Positions 5,557 to 6,909 of a stretch of 6,909 nt of DNA are shown here, one piece after another. Position numbers and translations under genes: made by a program. Positions within the stretch are counted from its first letter, which is position 1; each line of letters starts with the position of its first letter. Under the pieces are notes generated by a model. The model made no database searches. It was not told the DNA's origin and worked only from the letters and a program-made list of their open reading frames with translations. This DNA is from CAKUFA01 sp963618735 (GTDB taxonomy: Bacteria > Bacillota > Clostridia > Christensenellales > Aristaeellaceae), in assembly GCA_963618735.1 (NCBI GenBank), contig CAVEUM010000062.1:1-6909 (forward strand). The letters are read 5' to 3'.

Positions 5557-6603
5557 ATGCGAGATTTTCATTACGATGCCATTCAGGATCAGAAGTGGGA
5601 TTCTGAGATTCTCAGTCTGGTTGCCGCCATCTATAAAGAGGCTGGGAAGCAGGAACTGTATCTGAAGCAGCGGCCCAAAGAGCTGGAAAAGCTGGTGGAA
5701 ATCGCTAAGATTCAGAGTACAGAAGCTTCCAACGCCATTGAAGGCATCGTCACCACAAGTACCCGCATTCGGCAGCTGGTTGAAGAAAAGACCGCGCCGC
5801 GCAACCGTGACGAGCAGGAAATTGCCGGCTATCGTGACGCTTTGAGCATCATCCATGAAAACTTCGACGTGATTCCCATTACGCGCAACTACATTCTTCA
5901 ACTGCATAAAATTCTTTATAGCCACATGAACAATCCAATGGCCGGCCAGACAAAGAGTGTGCAAAATTGCATCAGTGCAACCTATCCAGACGGGCACACA
6001 GAGACATTGTTCACGCCGCTTGCGCCCTATGAAACTGCTGAGGCTCTCGATCGCATCTGCGAGGAATACAGCCGTGCACTTGGCAATATGACCGTAGAGC
6101 CGTTGATTCTCATTCCCGTTTTTATCCACGATTTTCTGTGCATTCATCCATTCAACGACGGCAACGGCCGAATGAGCCGCCTTCTCACCACGCTGCTGCT
6201 CTATCGCAGTGGATTCTATGTTGGCAAGTACATTTCGCTGGAAGCCAAAATTGCGAAGGACAAAGACCTTTATTACGCCGCCCTGCGTCAGGCGCAGGAT
6301 GGATGGCATGAAGGTCACGAGAACGTGATCCCATTTATCAAGTATCTACTCGGCACCATTCTTGCGGCCTATCATGATTTTGAGGAGCGCTTCTCTCTCG
6401 TTGAAAAGAAGCAGTCCGCGCTCGAAATGGTGCGTCAAGCCACGCAGAACAAGATTGGTCGCTTCGCCAAGCAGGACATTCGCGAGCTGTGTCCCTCTCT
6501 GAGCGTCAGCTCCATCGAAGGCGCCCTGCGTAAGCTGGTTGCATCTGGTGAACTTGCGCGCGAGGGGAACGGCAAGAATATCTGCTATTATCGGCTGCAA
6601 TAA
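5557..6603 (+). CDS. Fic family protein (class II, AMPylation-type) with C-terminal winged helix
   Basis: A 348-residue cytoplasmic Fic-domain protein, expected to transfer AMP (or another nucleotide part) to a target protein hydroxyl. The catalytic motif HPFNDGNGR is complete at 197-205, with catalytic H197 and a following R208. The flap that positions the target is near 150-158 (TLFTPLAPY). An N-terminal inhibitory helix carries S-x-x-x-E-G at 58-63 (SNAIEG); E62 would block productive ATP binding, which makes this class II. Residues about 285-348 look like a winged helix-turn-helix (FAKQDIRELCPSLSVSSIEG, then ALRKLV and a basic wing), common in this Fic subfamily. I start at ATG 5557-5559, which has GGAGG 8 nt upstream; in-frame ATGs at 5518 and 5542 lie in the promoter/operator and in the ribosome binding site. 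No antitoxin gene adjoins it. Target unknown. Confidence 0.93.
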   Translation: MRDFHYDAIQDQKWDSEILSLVAAIYKEAGKQELYLKQRPKELEKLVEIAKIQSTEASNAIEGIVTTSTRIRQLVEEKTAPRNRDEQEIAGYRDALSIIHENFDVIPITRNYILQLHKILYSHMNNPMAGQTKSVQNCISATYPDGHTETLFTPLAPYETAEALDRICEEYSRALGNMTVEPLILIPVFIHDFLCIHPFNDGNGRMSRLLTTLLLYRSGFYVGKYISLEAKIAKDKDLYYAALRQAQDGWHEGHENVIPFIKYLLGTILAAYHDFEERFSLVEKKQSALEMVRQATQNKIGRFAKQDIRELCPSLSVSSIEGALRKLVASGELAREGNGKNICYYRLQ

Positions 6604-6759
6604 ACCGTTGGGCAACAAAAAACGCTTCATGCCCCTCTCCCCCGTCAAAATCTTTTTGATGCTAACCACGGCAAAAAGATGCGGCGGTCAGCCGAAGCCA
6701 ACCGCCGTGAAAGTCTTGAAAGTACCGGAGAGACTCGCTCTCCTCAGAGGGATGAGTTG
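6604..6759. other. Non-coding gap between convergent genes
   Basis: No convincing gene is seen in these 156 bases. They hold the leftward terminator at 6673-6706, an inverted repeat of ATCTTTTTG (6650-6658) with CAAAAAGAT (6672-6680), and a small hairpin GGAGAG-ACTCG-CTCTCC at 6727-6743 with no U-tract. No clear rightward terminator for fic can be seen; the nearest candidate is a very short GTTG/CAAC hairpin followed by AAAAAA. Confidence 0.6.
6673..6706 (-). terminator. Leftward intrinsic terminator for the right-edge gene
   Basis: On the minus strand GGCGGTTGGC-TTCG-GCTGACCGCC (6706 to 6683) folds into a 10-bp stem, two of the pairs G-T wobbles, capped by a stable TTCG tetraloop. It is followed by GCATC and TTTTT (6677-6673). 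It lies about 54 nt past the stop of the gene at 6760-6909. The rightward strand has no U-tract after the stem, so it works for leftward transcription only. Confidence 0.7.
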
Positions 6760-6909
6760 TTATTCTGCTGTCGTCAAATGAATCAATACCACTTTCTCTT
6801 CGCCGAAATCAATGGTAAACTGTACGGTTTCGCCGTCCGTGGTGGTCTCCAGCGCCGTCTCCGTGCCGTCCGCATTGAGAATGGTCAGCGTATAGCCGTC
6901 CAGCGCTTC
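6760..6909 (-). CDS. C-terminus of a leftward protein (partial), beta-rich, unknown
   Basis: The minus strand is open from the window edge to a TAA at 6760-6762 and gives 49 residues beginning EALDGYTLTILNADGTETAL and ending VVLIHLTTAE. Alternating polar and hydrophobic residues (YTLTIL, TVQFTID, KVVLIHL) suggest beta strands, as in the closing sandwich domain of many glycoside hydrolases or in an Ig-like domain. That is a resemblance of pattern only; no family motif is present. The terminator at 6673-6706 downstream supports it as a real gene end. The start lies outside the window. Confidence 0.65.
   Translation of the reverse strand, partial: EALDGYTLTILNADGTETALETTTDGETVQFTIDFGEEKVVLIHLTTAE

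Noticed and set aside
5434..6318. 294-codon open frame on the minus strand opposite fic
   Set aside because: The plus strand holds a complete Fic protein; the minus frame has no motif and no ribosome binding site and runs through the promoter palindrome.
6727..6743. Hairpin GGAGAG-ACTCG-CTCTCC as terminator
   Set aside because: No U-tract follows on either strand; the stem at 6683-6706 is the better candidate.
1..6909. CRISPR array, tRNA, rRNA or a complete insertion sequence
   Set aside because: No regularly spaced repeats, no cloverleaf or rRNA-like stretch, and no transposase were seen; the only mobile-element trace is the recombinase fragment near 5307-5402.

Overview
The window looks like a piece of a bacterial chromosome, most likely from a Bacillota (Clostridia-type) gut bacterium. 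The reasons are the strong AGGAGG-type ribosome binding sites, tight gene packing with coupled overlaps, roughly even GC, a fragment of the large serine recombinase family common in Clostridia, and a solitary Fic gene. The taxonomic call is inference; no rRNA or other marker gene is present.

Layout. (1) Positions 1-74: the last codons of a rightward gene, then a long-stem two-way terminator (84-133). (2) Positions 233-5402: a leftward, tightly overlapping gene set. Read in its own direction it runs: truncated solute-binding protein (4659-5402), intergenic hairpin terminator (4601-4639), two ABC permeases (3674-4570 and 2833-3687), ABC ATPase (1721-2836), glycerophosphodiester phosphodiesterase (957-1721), PHP-family phosphoesterase (233-964). 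(3) Positions 5483-5556: a control region with a good sigma-70-type promoter lying inside a perfect 10-bp inverted repeat. (4) Positions 5557-6603: a rightward class II Fic (AMPylation-type) protein with a C-terminal winged-helix-like region. (5) Positions 6604-6759: non-coding, with a leftward terminator that serves a gene entering from the right edge (6760-6909, C-terminus only).

How the genes work together. The order binding protein, permease, permease, ATPase, phosphodiesterase is the order of the E. coli ugpBAECQ operon, which imports glycerol-3-phosphate and glycerophosphodiesters. The likely job is uptake of a glycerophosphodiester or related phospho-compound, cleavage inside the cell by the UgpQ-like enzyme, and further processing by a YcdX-like PHP metalloenzyme, an addition relative to E. 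coli ugp. The substrate cannot be fixed from sequence, because the same transporter family also carries sugars.

The most unusual point is the binding-protein gene. Its signal peptide and N-terminal half are missing. In their place, in frame and behind a strong ribosome binding site, are about 30 codons resembling the recombinase domain of a large serine recombinase. This is either a real deletion/recombination scar that disabled the importer's receptor, or an assembly chimera. The second point of interest is the palindrome over the fic promoter, which may be an operator, possibly for autoregulation through the Fic protein's winged helix.
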